Source: Phytophthora quininea
Taxonomy: Eukaryota; Oomycota; Peronosporomycetes; Peronosporales; Peronosporaceae
Length of the DNA: 64,000 nt
Reading direction: 5' to 3'
Assembly: GCA_011947345.1 (NCBI GenBank)
Contig: JAAVTG010000577.1
Location: 117,358 to 181,357 of the forward strand
The translations under genes and the position numbers were made by a program. The notes under the pieces are model-generated. The model did not search any database. It had not been told where the DNA came from and was given only the letters and a program-made list of their open reading frames with translations. Numbering within the stretch: position 1 is the first letter of the stretch; each line of letters begins with the position of its first letter. Of the stretch, positions 11,645-21,917 are shown piece after piece.

Positions 11645-13235
11645 TGTAACGATGTGAATTGTGTTTTTCTATGGATCGCGCTGTGGAGAGTTTACATATG
11701 GAGTTTACTATGGAGCTAGTGTTGGGTGTTACGTTCAAGAGATGAAGAGGTGTGCGATAAAACGTGTCGCTTGGGAGAAGGCGGGGGGATGCTGTCCTAC
11801 CAAGGATGGGCCCTCAAGACCAGGAAGTGCGCCCAAGAAATGGCGTGTCCTTGGAATGCACGTTGAAGGGATCTCCGCTCTTGGAATGTACGCCCAAGGG
11901 CACATTGCCTTGAGCGTGAGTGCACGTTACGTCCTGGTCACCCCTCGTCCTTAAACGGGTCGCCAAGAGCCAAGGTATAAGTTGCCACAGTGAAAGGTAT
12001 TCCTGTGTGCAACCCGTCTCGCCTTGGCTAACCTCACGATGTGTGAGACAAGGACCTGTAAATCCCCAAGCTGCCCAAGTGACCCAAGAAGCACGGCTGC
12101 CGCCCAAGACCCAAGAAGTTCTTGAATGAACATTCCAAGGGTATATTTCTTGGGCGGCCATTTCTTCGTTGGAAATTCTCTTGGATGGAGATTTCTTCGA
12201 TGGAGATTTTCTCTTGGACGTGAATTCTGGCACTTAGCGAGAATTCGCATTCACCATGGACCCAGTGGTTTGTACCCAGAATGTTTACGCCACAGATGAT
12301 TTGAAGGGCGACGAACCCACGATAAGTGGCCGTCATCAAGTCAATCATACTAAGATCAAGACTAATTCGTATCCTAATGATTGCGCCCAAGATCTGCGGA
12401 AGGGCTGCAGATCTACTAGCTAGAAGAGATATCAATCAGAGAGTTCTTTTGACCTGTACTGCACAAGCGCCAGTCGGTGCTCTTTGCGTGTTAGCGCTAG
12501 GTGACCTGCTGCTCCCCACCTGTTTGTTAAGTCCAATTGGGAGGGGAGTCTAGGCGCCCCGACCATTTCGTTTACTAGTTGGGCGTCTGTCTTGCAGGCC
12601 AACCCATTTCATATTAAAACTACGCTCAAGCGGCTGGATAGCAGTCGCCGCTTGAGTTTGCTTTGAGACTGCGTCTTACAACGTTTTGTATTGGGATTTG
12701 TATTGACTGATCTGTGTGTTCCTTCGATTGAAGGTGGTGCGCGTTCGCCGAACCAAGTCCAAGACTTTCCAGGTGTCTTGGGCGTTGGATTGAACCTGGT
12801 GTGAGACTCCCCGACCAAGGGTCTATAAGAATAAGTGTCGGCTGTATACTTGCATAAGGATCTCTCTGTATATTGATTATCTGTGGTTGCTGGTTCTTCT
12901 TGAACTTGCAGTCCAAGAACCCTGTCTCTTCAACTGCCGCCCAAGAAAAGTGGGCTGCAGGGGAACGAATTGTGGGCAAACTAATCCATCTAACACTCTT
13001 TTCTGTCTTTGACTGTGAAAGGCCATCCGGTAGATTAAACGCGGAATCCAAGGGTCGAATCTATAGGGATTTACGAGGTGCACACGCCAATCCTTCGACG
13101 GCAGTTCCAAGAACCGCCGCTGAAGGAGTTCACAACTGATCTCGGTTCACCAAGATCCTGGCCACGTTGCCACAGCTCGCGCTGTGCAACAACCACCCCT
13201 GGACGGAAAACATCACCAGAGTTCCGCCACAGTAG
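11641..13235. mobile_element. Solo LTR (1,587 bp) inserted in the Helitron with GTAG target duplication
   Basis: The element runs from 11,645 (TGTAAC) to 13,231 (GCCACA), giving the usual TG...CA ends. GTAG flanks it on both sides (11,641-11,644 and 13,232-13,235). Removing the element and one GTAG joins the Helitron frame exactly: GDDNIV on the left runs into DTMAESQWIPF on the right with no base lost. No internal retrotransposon gene and no second LTR lie inside, so this is a solo LTR left by LTR-LTR recombination. Inside are many degenerate CCCAAGA-type words around 11,800-12,130 and 12,940. Gypsy or Copia origin cannot be told. Confidence 0.8.
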
Positions 13236-14276
13236 ACACGATGGCGGAATCGCAGTGGATTCCATTCGCAATCTCAATGCAACAATCGCGACGAAGATTT
13301 AAATGCTCTCTAGATAGGTCCCAGTGCGCGCCACCACAGATGATCATTAATGGAGAGGGAAGGTCAGGAAAAGCTGGTTGATTCGGCATATTGTCAAAGA
13401 TATGCACAATGGTTTTGGTGATCATAATGCAACTAGAAGGAAATCTAAACGAGTTCTTTTGCTGGCACATCAGGGCACAGCGGCATTTAATATCAAGGGT
13501 ACAACGATTTGCTCTGCTATTTCATTTTCATTGTTTGCGGAATCGGCATTTTCAGTTCCCTACAAGACTTTGACAGACACCAAATCGGGACCGGCTAATC
13601 TTAGAAAAATGCAAGAACAATGTAAGGACGTGCATCTGGTTATCATGGACGGATTTAGCACGATCTCATGTGGAATGCTGTACTGGATTGATAGAAGAAT
13701 GCGAGAGATATGGCCAAACCACTCACACGAGCTATTTGGTGGTCGAGATGTTTATTTTACTGGAGATCGTGCTCAATTAGACCCTGTAGTACCGAGCTCG
13801 CTATCGACACCGTTAACAAAATAATAAATTCTGTTCAACGAAGAGGAAAGGAAATTTGGGACGGCATCGACACCGTTTGCATGCTCAGTAGTCAAAATCG
13901 AGGTAAACCTGATCCTGAACGGTACAGTGCTCTCCGGCGTCTACGCCAAAAGACACCCACGCAAGCTGACATTGATCTTTTTAACACTAGATGCCAACAG
14001 CAAATTGGCGAGCCAGAATGGATGAGCAGGGCTAAACACATAGCATATAAAAATTCGGACGTTGATGCAACAAATGAGCAAAACTTGTCGACGTCCTGCA
14101 CATCGGTTGTACACATCACTTCGGAACAGTTTGTTCAGCAGAAGCGTTTATCGGTAAAGCGCGATATTCCAACAGGAACAGTGCGAGCACTATTGAACAA
14201 CGCGCAAAACGCAAATGCAGATCATGATAGAATAGTTCAAAGCAAATTAAAGCTGGGTGTTGGAGTTCCAATGACA
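13232..14276 (+). pseudogene. Helitron helicase, N-terminal half (PIF1-like)
   Basis: This is the SF1B helicase part of RepHel. Walker A reads NGEGRSGK; one base is missing in the following A run (near 13,375), after which WLIRHIVKDMHNGFG continues normally. The Q-like and Ia motifs (LLLAHQGTAAFNI) and FTGDRAQLDPV (motif III) are clear. In motif II the sequence is VIMDGFSTIS, where active helicases have D-E-F; the Glu needed for ATP hydrolysis is Gly here, a true substitution. A further one-base gap lies near 13,815. The frame reaches GVGVPMT at 14,276, where the PIF/Harbinger element begins. Confidence 0.85.
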
Positions 14277-14454
14277 CATTGATCGATGTCCAAACGAAAA
14301 ATGATTACTTTTTCTAGCTGACTTATTGCATAGATGGAGCATCTGAAAAAGTAAGTGGCGATTTTGCCGACTTTAAAGTCGTCAAAAGAAATAGGCTCGG
14401 CACCAACATTTCTGAAGGGGAGACGACTTTTCACGGAGTTGAAGCAATAGTCAG

Positions 14455-15992
14455 ATGGATGCGGAACAAGGTTCGAGCTCGGTTGGTGACGCTGAAGATC
14501 CTGGTAGCGACATGGCGAGCGTGGTGAGCGACGACGAGATCAACGAAGGAGTCGCCATGGACCCAGAAGACGGAGACAGCTTCTCTGTGGTCTCCAGTGA
14601 GCACCAGAGCGAGCTCATGTTGTGTACAATAATATGGCGCCGAATTGACTGTTCTTGCAGACGACGACGCCGAAGAAGATGGAATAATCGTTGTATATTT
14701 GCAATTCATTGTTCTAGGAGCCGTACTCGCAACGATGGACTGGCGATCCCTTTGTGCCCCGCCTAGTGAGCAGATCACCATCCGAACGGACTTCTTCCCG
14801 AAGTTAAAGGCCCAACGAACACAAAAAGCATTCCGAAAAACGCTGCGGTGCACACCCGACTCATTTGACACACTAGTGGAATTATTGGAGCCTCTCTACT
14901 ACAAAACGTTTGGTTTTCGGGGAAAAATACCCAGTACGCGTTTAATTTTGGTGTGGCGGTGCTGCTCACGTTCTATGGCAACGGATGTGGCCAAGACGGG
15001 GACGGAATTGGATGTGCTGCGGCCCAAATCGGCATGTCACGACCTGTTGCGAGACGGTACATCAAGAAACTAGAGAAACTACTCTTCGACATGAGGGACA
15101 ACGTGATATATTTACCATCCTCAAGTGCGGACGATGAATGGAGCGAGCTTGCCGACGGTTTTGTCGCACGTGGCGCCGACTTTCCTGATGTTACTTGCAT
15201 TTTTGACGGAACTCTGATTCATACTCGACGGCCGAGCGACTTCCAGGTACGCGCTTTAGCGCTGTTGCTACTGCTTTTTATATTATTTCTTTCTCATATT
15301 TGACTTTGGATGCAGGGGTTTTATGATAAGAGTGGCAAACCTTCATATAACTGCTTGGCGGCGATCGATTATCGATGCAAGTTTCGCTACCTAGGAGTTT
15401 TCAGCGGCAGCAACTCTGATCAGTCCATGCGGAGCCAATCTGCCGTTTTAGAGGCTCGAGCAAGACAGCTTTGTCCACCTGGTATGAGCTGGTTGGAAGA
15501 TGGGAGGGTTCAAGTTGTGGCCGTTTTAATGGTGCCATCCGATGAACGCGGCGGTAAACGCTTGACGGCAAAGCAGCGATGGTAAAATGTGGTCTTTTGT
15601 GCCGTGCATCGCAACAACAAACTAATATTTTTGTTGTTGATCGTAGTTACAGCTACCATCTCTCACAAACACGTATCTTAGTCGAGTGCGTCTTTGGCAA
15701 ACTGAAAGCACGCTTTATAGTACTGCACGGAGTGACCGATCGCAGGAGTCATACCACGAATGCTCGCATGATTAGTGCTGCTGTGGTGCTTCACAACTTG
15801 GTGGTGGATATCGGCGACAAACAGTTTAAGGCAGTGCGTGATGATACCACAGAGCGACGAGAGCGGCTTGACTCTAGAAGCGTGATGGAGGCGTTTAACC
15901 AGTGTTGGGATCGAGCGCCAGCGGAAATTGATTTAACAATAGCGAAACGAAACTCTTATGCAGACCGCTTTTACGCTAATGATCACGAGTAA
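14455..15992 (+). CDS. PIF/Harbinger DDE transposase
   Basis: The enzyme cuts and joins the ends of its own element. ATG at 14,455 starts an acidic N-terminal part (DAEQGSSSVGDAEDPGSDMA), followed by an intron or frame change near 14,624-14,660. The core has the helix-turn-helix-like AVLLTFYGNGCG...IGMSRPVARRYIKKLE, the first catalytic Asp in CIFDGTLIHTRRP, the middle part DKSGKPSYNCLAAIDYRCKFR with the FSGSNSDQSM stretch, and the last Glu in ILVECVFGKLKARF. An intron lies at 15,247-15,315 (CAG|GTACGC to TGCAG|GGG). A base is missing in a T run near 14,940. The frame also stops at 15,585 before SYHLSQTRI, so another break or intron is needed. The protein is close to full length for DDE_Tnp_4 (about 400 residues). 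Confidence 0.82.
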
Positions 15993-16095
15993 AATTACGT
16001 AAAACGAATTGCAAGACGACTGCGAGGAACTAGTTCGTATCGTGCTGCTGCTGCATCCATTGCTCCATTTTGCTGAAGAAACCAGCCGTAACCTG

Positions 16096-17614
16096 TTACA
16101 ACCCAGCAATGCTCTGCAACAGTGCTTCGTTAGTAGTTTGTTGCTTCGCGGTAGACTCGTCAATCGACCCCGTTAGCTTCTGAACAACTTGTGTCAGCTC
16201 TCCGTTGGTTGGAAGAGACTGGCGACGGGCTGTGAACACGCGCTCAAATGATTCAAATCCTGACTTTAACGTGTCACTAACCGCATCGGCAGGGCGTCTA
16301 GCTGCCGTCATTCCACCCTGTTTGCCACGTTTTGTTTTTTGCTTTAGCAGCTGCCATAGGTTTCTCACGTGTCTCGCTTGGAGATTCACATGACTCTGCA
16401 TCCGACTTCTCTTCATTCTCGCTGTTTTCAACGCCATCAGCAGGAGAGCTGCTTCTAGGCGGGATGCCGGACTCGGTAATCGCTTCGCCGGTGTACCCTG
16501 GTCGACGTGAAAATGCGTCACACAACAGCGACCACAATGAGGCAAGGTCGGCACCCAACTCCTTCAGGTACTTGGAATTTACGTCCAAAGGATTGCATGC
16601 CCATTGACGTCGAATCCCATCAACACTCCTATCTGAATCATCGTCAGCTGGGTCAGTGAAGAAGTCCGCTGGCATCTCTAGTAATTTCCTTTCTCGCTGT
16701 TCTTCTTCGTCACTACCCGTATCAGATTGTGCTCGGTTCCCAGTTCCAAGCATTCGGATGCGCGGGACTTGTACGATGACCGGATTGTATCCAATTTGTT
16801 TTTGGATTGTTTAACCGTCACAATGCGCGGCTTGTCATCGCCCCAAGCATGTTCATCCAAAGCTCGCTGCCGAAATATATTCACTGTGTCTTCCCACAAG
16901 TCCCGCTGCGCCTTTGTGTTCGAATTATTGGTAGCGAACTTCTTCAGGACAAGCCGGTTCAAGAAGCGAGCTTCGATGGCCAAAGCGGTTAGCCCGGTTG
17001 TACACTTCATGCTCTTTCCTTCCTCGGCAGCGGCTGCACCTTCTGCTGTGTTCTTACCCCTGATTGCTTCATCTTGGTTTTCTACGTCGCCTTTGCCTTA
17101 GTCTTGCCCTTCACCGTGGCCTTTCGCTCAGGATTCGCAGTTGCTGGAGAGTTGCTAGATGCTGGGAGTGGCTTTCTTAGACCAGCCGTTATCTTGGGCT
17201 TGAGCGGGTTGAGATTCCTCGGTGGTCGAGCCTTGATTGCCGCTCGATCACTCGCTTTGACCTTCGCGGGTGTGGCGGAAGATGATGTGTTCACCGCACT
17301 TCGCGTCGTCCGTCTTGCTCTTTGCGAGGTGGTTCAGGATCCGCAGGACTTGGAAGAGTTGATTCGTCAGTCGGTTCACTATTCTGCGTGCTAGAACCGG
17401 AGTGTTCCTCCTCGTACAGTGTGCAGTAGGACGGCAACCCGAGCGAACGTGGAGGCTTCGTTAAGCTGGCGATGTGGACGTGATCGGTGCTGGGCGGGGT
17501 TATCGACGCCTTCTCTGCACTCTCCTCGTGCCGCATGGGTGCTGTTGCCACCGTCGTAGTTGTGGCGCCGGCTTGAGAGCCTCGCGTCTTAAGTCTGCGG
17601 ACAACGCGCTTCAT
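16096..17614 (-). CDS. Myb/SANT-like second protein of the PIF/Harbinger element
   Basis: Harbinger elements code a Myb-like DNA-binding partner that takes the transposase to DNA and into the nucleus. The ATG is at 17,614. The order is: a Ser/Thr/Pro-rich N-terminal part; a very basic Ala/Lys/Pro stretch (TPAKVKASDRAAIKARPPRN); a SANT-like trihelix region with conserved aromatics (FLNRLVLKKF, LWEDTVNIFRQRALDEHAWG, KQSKNKLDTIRSSYK); an acidic linker (SDTGSDEEEQRER, ADFFTDPADDDSDRS); and a C-terminal coiled coil (TLKSGFESFERVFTARRQSL). Three frame changes (near 17,100-17,300, 16,740 and 16,340) split it; at least one is a single missing base. It converges on the transposase gene, as usual for the superfamily. 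Confidence 0.65.
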
Positions 17615-17812
17615 TTTGCAGTGCGCATTGCCTTGCGGAAAAGGAACCCCTTTTCAGCAGCATAGTGATTGCATGCTACTTGAGAGGTAAGTCGGTGCGC
17701 CGACTTATCGACGACTTGGACATGGAGACGACTTATCTCACAAACTTTTCCCCCTGTCAATATAAGTTGGCAAGACAAAAAGTAATTACTTTTTCATTTG
17801 GACATTGCTCTT

Positions 17813-18413
17813 ACATTTAACATAGCTCAACCTGCTGGTTTGTGCAATGGCACACATGCTGTAGTGTACGACTTCATTTTCGTGTCTGGTAATGACTTGC
17901 CTATAGTTCTACTGGAAATTACTGACCCGTGTATTGGTCCTTCGCTACTTGATGATGTCCCAAACGTTGTTCCTATCATGCCAAAAGAAGTACCATGGGG
18001 AAAAACATCTAGCGATATTTGCGTAATGCGACGAGAAGTTCCACTTCGGCTTGCCTATGTGATGACAGTCATAAAGTACAGGGTCTTACTTGCAAATCAG
18101 TTGTTTTTCACTCAAATTCGATTCCAAATTTATCTTTTGCCTACGTCGCTCTTTCACGGATCCAGCACAAGAATTCGTTGCTAATTACCCAGCCTTATCG
18201 CTCCAAAATCTCACAGCTACTCCGGAGCAGCTTTCCAGCAAGAAGACTTACGCATCTTCCAAGCGGTGGCGCGGACAAAAACGACAGCATCCGCCGTCGG
18301 GCAAAACTGAAGACAGCAGCATCAGTCCACAACGCAGCAATAGAGCCACGGTGAACACTCAAACCACAATCGCCAGCGTCGACTTCAATCCAAACCTCCA
18401 GGGAACTCGTTAA
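17813..18413 (+). pseudogene. Helitron helicase, C-terminal half
   Basis: The helicase resumes after the Harbinger insertion with FNIAQPAGLCNGTHAVVYDF (domain 2A), PLRLAYVMTV and then motifs V/VI, GLTCKSVVF and FAYVALSRIQ with the arginine finger. A base is missing near 18,073 (GTCATAAAG where GTCCATAAAG is expected); the match goes on in the next frame. After about 18,260 the sequence is basic and low in complexity, and the frame ends at 18,413. This is the 3'-most recognisable part of the element. Confidence 0.82.
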
Positions 18414-18477
18414 TGATCGAACTAGTTACTTGACCCAGCAGGCGGCCATTCCAAACGTGCGTTCCCGGTACTCCCCG

Positions 18478-19302
18478 TCAAAGGTTGCTGCGTCGATGCC
18501 CCGGTAGACGCTTGAGCAACAGGAAGTGCTCCAACGCAAGGCTGGGATAATATAGCACCATTTTCAAGATTTTGTAATCCCATCGCGAACGCCAGTCCTG
18601 CTCCAACAGCGCTTGGCGTTCCACTTCCACCGTTCGTGATACCTTAGCTCGCGACAGAAAATGGCATGGCCTGTACCAGCAGATACACGATATGCGACGG
18701 TGCCCCATTCCCGCAAACATGAACGATGTACGCCGGTACTTGCGCCGGTATCGAACTGCATGCCACTTGAGCCAAAGCAATCCCCGACGTGCCGGTACTG
18801 TCAGCAGCGTGCTGCTCAACACCACTGTGTTTTGGTGGATTCGCTTACTGGGTGCCGCTTGCTGGGTTACCACTTGCTCGGTCGCAGCGGCTTGCAGCAT
18901 CGTCAGACCAGCGTCGTGTGGTGCGCGCGCCGGCACAACATTAGCGCCATTGTCTTGGTCCTCCTCGGCACTTCCGAGTTCGCTGGATGTTGCAGCACGT
19001 CCGGCGGTCTCGACTCTGTAGCAGCTGCGCGGAGCGATGTTCCTCGCGCTTCCGCAGTCTTTCGGCGCGGCTTTGTCTGACGCTTGGACGTTGTCGAAGG
19101 AGCTTGGGCTCCAGTCTTGCGCTTTTTCGCGTTCTTGGTGCGGTGGTAGCGGCACGTTGCTGGGCTTTTGGTGGTCGCGGTGCATGCTGCAGAGCCAATG
19201 CAGATCACCGTTGGGCTTCACAGCCCACTCGTTATTGGACCTCGCCGGGTACTGGCATCTACGCGGGTCGTCTGGTCCCATTAGGCGCGTCTTCCTGCTC
19301 AT
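18478..19302 (-). CDS. Hypothetical protein with an oomycete Cys/His motif
   Basis: The chosen ATG is 19,302 (MSRKTRLMGPDDPRR). Near residue 13 comes RRCQY...NNEWAVKPNGDLHWLCSMHRDHQ, a C-x-Y, K-x-N/D-G, L-x-x-L-C-x-x-H-R pattern I know from many uncharacterised oomycete proteins. The rest is low in complexity, and in a second frame (from about 19,190) a Lys/Arg-rich helix (SRAERLRKREEHRSAQLL) looks more natural, so one base may be missing after HRDHQ. The C-terminal third is basic and aromatic. It lies just beyond the Helitron on the opposite strand. No function is known. Confidence 0.4.
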   Translation of the reverse strand: MSRKTRLMGPDDPRRCQYPARSNNEWAVKPNGDLHWLCSMHRDHQKPSNVPLPPHQEREKAQDWSPSSFDNVQASDKAAPKDCGSARNIAPRSCYRVETAGRAATSSELGSAEEDQDNGANVVPARAPHDAGLTMLQAAATEQVVTQQAAPSKRIHQNTVVLSSTLLTVPARRGLLWLKWHAVRYRRKYRRTSFMFAGMGHRRISCICWYRPCHFLSRAKVSRTVEVERQALLEQDWRSRWDYKILKMVLYYPSLALEHFLLLKRLPGHRRSNL

Positions 19303-19464
19303 TTCGGGGCTATTCGCCGCTGCTACAACACACGCGCGCATACACAGAAGCACAGGTACGGCATCTTGTCTGCATAAACAGCAAACGCTGCTTCTCAAGC
19401 AGAGATGGCGTAGATTTGGCAGAAACTGCGACGATCCCGTTATCAGCGAACTGCAAGCCTTCAA

Positions 19465-19974
19465 CTTGTAATGCGGAATATGACGTCTAAGGGGGCGGCG
19501 CCGAAACTATTTGCTAAAATAGACTTCGACTTCCCCTTTTTAGCAACCGAGGCGATGCAATCGCAGTGAGGCTGCTGCCGTACTAGTTACATTTATGATT
19601 ATCAACTAGTCAATTTCGAGAAGATCGCTTCATTATACGCGTAAAATCGCACTTAGCCGAAGCATATTACTCGCACTTAAGAAGGTGTGCGCACTTAATA
19701 CCAAAGGCGGGTCTGTTCTTATGAGGCCTGAGAGAGGCGCCATGACAACCGGAGAGCGGCGGAGGTCTGTCAGGGGACGGCGCGTAGGCTGGAGTACTTG
19801 TAAACCTTGCCATGCGGCGGCAACACTTTGCTGAATCCGAGAATTGTTTTTGTTGTTGTTAGTTATTTAAAACGCTGTAGCCACAGTAGTTTAAAAACTA
19901 CTGTGGTTTTACGGCGGTGGAAAAGAAGTAGGAAGTAGTTTGTCATTCATAAAGTGAATTGATGAGTGAGAGCT
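19465..19974. other. Non-coding stretch with a palindrome
   Basis: No gene is seen. The stretch has ACTAGTTA-type words around 19,580-19,610 and one strong palindrome at 19,881-19,906, listed separately. It may be the remains of transposon ends. Confidence 0.4.
19881..19906. repeat. 26-bp near-perfect palindrome
   Basis: CCACAGTAGTTT is followed by a two-base centre AA and its exact reverse complement AAACTACTGTGG. Twelve paired bases with almost no loop would form a cruciform or a hairpin in single-stranded DNA. It could be a transposon tip or a Helitron-type terminal hairpin, but no CTRR end follows directly. Confidence 0.7.
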
Positions 19975-20228
19975 CTATCGGAACTCAATATCTGTGCCTA
20001 CAGCGATCTTGAATGCGCACACCAGGCCAGTGATGTCTGAGCATACCACGGTGGGCGTTGCGACGCCCTCGATGGCGGCTGGGTTTTCCCGTGCTTCCGC
20101 TGCGGTTCTTGTAAATGTTACCATCACCGTCGACACCTCCCCACAAGCAGCGCACCAGCCCCTAAGTGATGTGTGCGGATTGTCATTACAGTGAATTATC
20201 AGCCATTCGTATACAACGCCAACTGCAC

Positions 20229-21917
20229 TACAGCGACGGACAGAATCCAACTGCCACATGCAGACACACAGTAATTGGATGCATTGTTTCTCTTGTGATT
20301 TGATGATACTAAATTTTAGGCATCAAAATAGAAAGGCAAACCAGTTTTTATTAAAATTGAGTTAGCAGTGCTTTGTTGAACGGTTTGGTGACCGTTGTCG
20401 ACTCGATCGATTCCCAAGCTTTTATGGCTCGGTTAATCGTTTCGAGTCGCTTCTGTTTCGCAGTCTTTTTCGGCCTGGAGCTGCCTTGTTGAAGCGGCGG
20501 TGGCCTTTCTGTCAGCCACAGTTCCTTTAGTTTTGCTTTGAGCGGCCCCATGATGCCTACATCTAGAGGCTGGCAAACAGACGTATATTTTTGGCAGAGC
20601 ATGTAGTGTCGAACTCAGTTTGTCGGAGACGATAGCATCAGACATGGCTGAGACGTGGCACTCGAGGTTGTCGACCAGCAAAACCGACCCCTCCGAAATA
20701 TGATGAGCCAGTAGCGAGCGTAGATAGAATTTCCACACACGGGAATCCATCCAAGCCTTGTGCCGTACTGTGTATACGTGCCCTGGTAATAGAAAAGCAA
20801 AACAATATTATTAGTATACGGCATTATTGCCTCTGAAACCATTTTACCTTTTGGATATGTTTTTAGCTCTTCCTATTCAATCAACCCACCAGGTTCGCCC
20901 CGAACAATAAACAGCAGAGGTAGTTTTTGCCGTCCGCACGGATAGTGCAAACGGTAGTCAGCCTAGCCAAGTGTTTCTGCTCAGCCGTGATGAATGCTGA
21001 TTTACCTTTCTCAAATAGTATTTTAGATGGAGGAGAGTCATAATAAATACCGGTTTCATCGGTATTGTAGACAAACTCAGGGCCTAGAGAGCCACAGCTC
21101 GTTTTAAATGTTTTTGCAAAGTCATCCCGCACTACCAATAGGTCCTGGAGCTTCTCCTATTGAGCACGCCATGGACAACAATTATAGCGTCAGTATGTAG
21201 CCAAATACAGAATAGTAGCAAATCATGGCCTTGGAGAGCAAAAACTACATATTAGTGGCAGATATACACTTAAACAGCAGTATTGCCTTTAAGCCGCTCG
21301 GTGTCCGCTGCACGAACCCGCGACGGTAGGCGAAGCAGCGACTCGTACGCTGTAACAGCGTTCTTTTGCTTGCGGTGTACGTGTCCAGCCACTCGAAGTG
21401 CTGGTCACGCACGAATCCCGCCATCACCTTCGCAGTTGGCGCCTCAGAGTCTCTCCGCATGTCTTTCATGAAGGTGACCAGCTCAGTACGAAAGGGTACC
21501 ATCTCAGGGCGTTCACGCCCGCGAGAGACGTTTCTCGCTGCCAGCGTAGTTATAGATGTCCTCTTTCTTCTTGCGCCAGTCGTTTAGTGCCTAACGAGGG
21601 ACCCCTGCTGCCGTGCCCCCTTCCGCTGGTTCAACCTTCTACTGCGTCCAAAGCTTCTCTCTTCGCCTCTATTGTATAGTGTTTTCTGCGCTTTTAGGGG
21701 CGGTGGCGACAGCAGTAGTAGATTCTGGGGAAGTTGTCTGCCGGACGTGTGGTCGTCCTCCTCCATTTTACCGACTGGCAGCCTCAGAATTACTGCGCGA
21801 ATGGACGAATCCTATTGGATAAAATAAATAAATTATAGGAATGTGATTGGATAAAAGGTCAAGGCGTGAGCACTTATGTGATTTGCATGTGGCAGTTGGA
21901 TTCTGTCCGTCGCTGTA
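20229..21917. mobile_element. pogo/Tigger-type transposon with perfect 32-bp ends and TA target site
   Basis: The element is 20,231-21,915 (1,685 bp). It starts CAGCGACGGACAGAATCC and ends with the exact reverse complement; the first 32 bases of each end are identical (20,231-20,262 and 21,884-21,915). TA flanks both sides (20,229-20,230 and 21,916-21,917), the target of the Tc1/mariner-pogo superfamily. It contains one transposase on the minus strand. The perfect ends suggest a fairly young copy. Confidence 0.92.
20351..21766 (-). CDS. pogo-type DDE transposase with CENP-B-like N-terminus
   Basis: The protein cuts and inserts the surrounding element. The N-terminal part (about 21,600-21,280) has the helix-turn-helix-like TELVTFMKDMRRDSEAPTAK and RDQHFEWLDTY. 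The DDE_1 core has the first Asp in FVYNTDETGIYYDSPPSK, a strand with ARLTTVCTIRADGKNY, the second Asp in GSVLLVDNLECHVS and the third Asp in SVCQPLDVGIMGPLKAK, followed by a C-terminal basic tail. Frame changes near 21,150-21,250, 20,850, 20,750 and 20,600 split it. At least two (around 20,750 and 20,600) need only one base, so this copy may be more intact than it reads. The start codon is not certain; 21,766 is the first upstream ATG. Confidence 0.75.

Larger units (their letters stand above)
14274..17815. mobile_element. PIF/Harbinger transposon nested in the Helitron
   Basis: The element spans about 14,277-17,812 (3.5 kb). Its ends form imperfect inverted repeats of about 50 bases: GATCGATGTCCAAACGAAAA near 14,281 against GAGCAATGTCCAAATGAAAA read inward from 17,810; ATTACTTTTT and CTTAT follow in both. 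The trinucleotide ACA occurs just outside each end (14,274-14,276 and 17,813-17,815). Removing the element plus one ACA restores the helicase frame from VPMT into FNIAQPAGLCNGT. It carries the two genes typical of the superfamily, a DDE transposase (plus) and a Myb/SANT-like protein (minus). The exact border is uncertain by a few bases, since most Harbingers duplicate TWA. Confidence 0.8.
8815..18413 (+). mobile_element. Helitron, interrupted by two younger insertions
   Basis: Coding pieces of one Rep/helicase protein occur in order on the plus strand: a DUF6570-like N-terminal piece (8840-9360), Helitron-like N and Rep (9375-11,640), helicase motifs I-III (13,232-14,276) and helicase motif VI (17,813-18,260). 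The gaps between them are filled by a solo LTR and a PIF/Harbinger element, and the reading frame is continuous if each insertion plus one target-site copy is removed. The limits given are those of the coding evidence. I could not fix the 5' TC or the 3' hairpin-CTRR end. Confidence 0.85.

Noticed and set aside
11661..13051. Protein-coding genes inside the solo LTR
   Set aside because: Frames overlap on both strands, contain no domain and follow the CCCAAG-type words of the LTR.
18414..18480. Helitron 3' end at an AACTAGTTA word
   Set aside because: CTAG fits CTRR, but no hairpin precedes it and no T follows as required; the end stays open.
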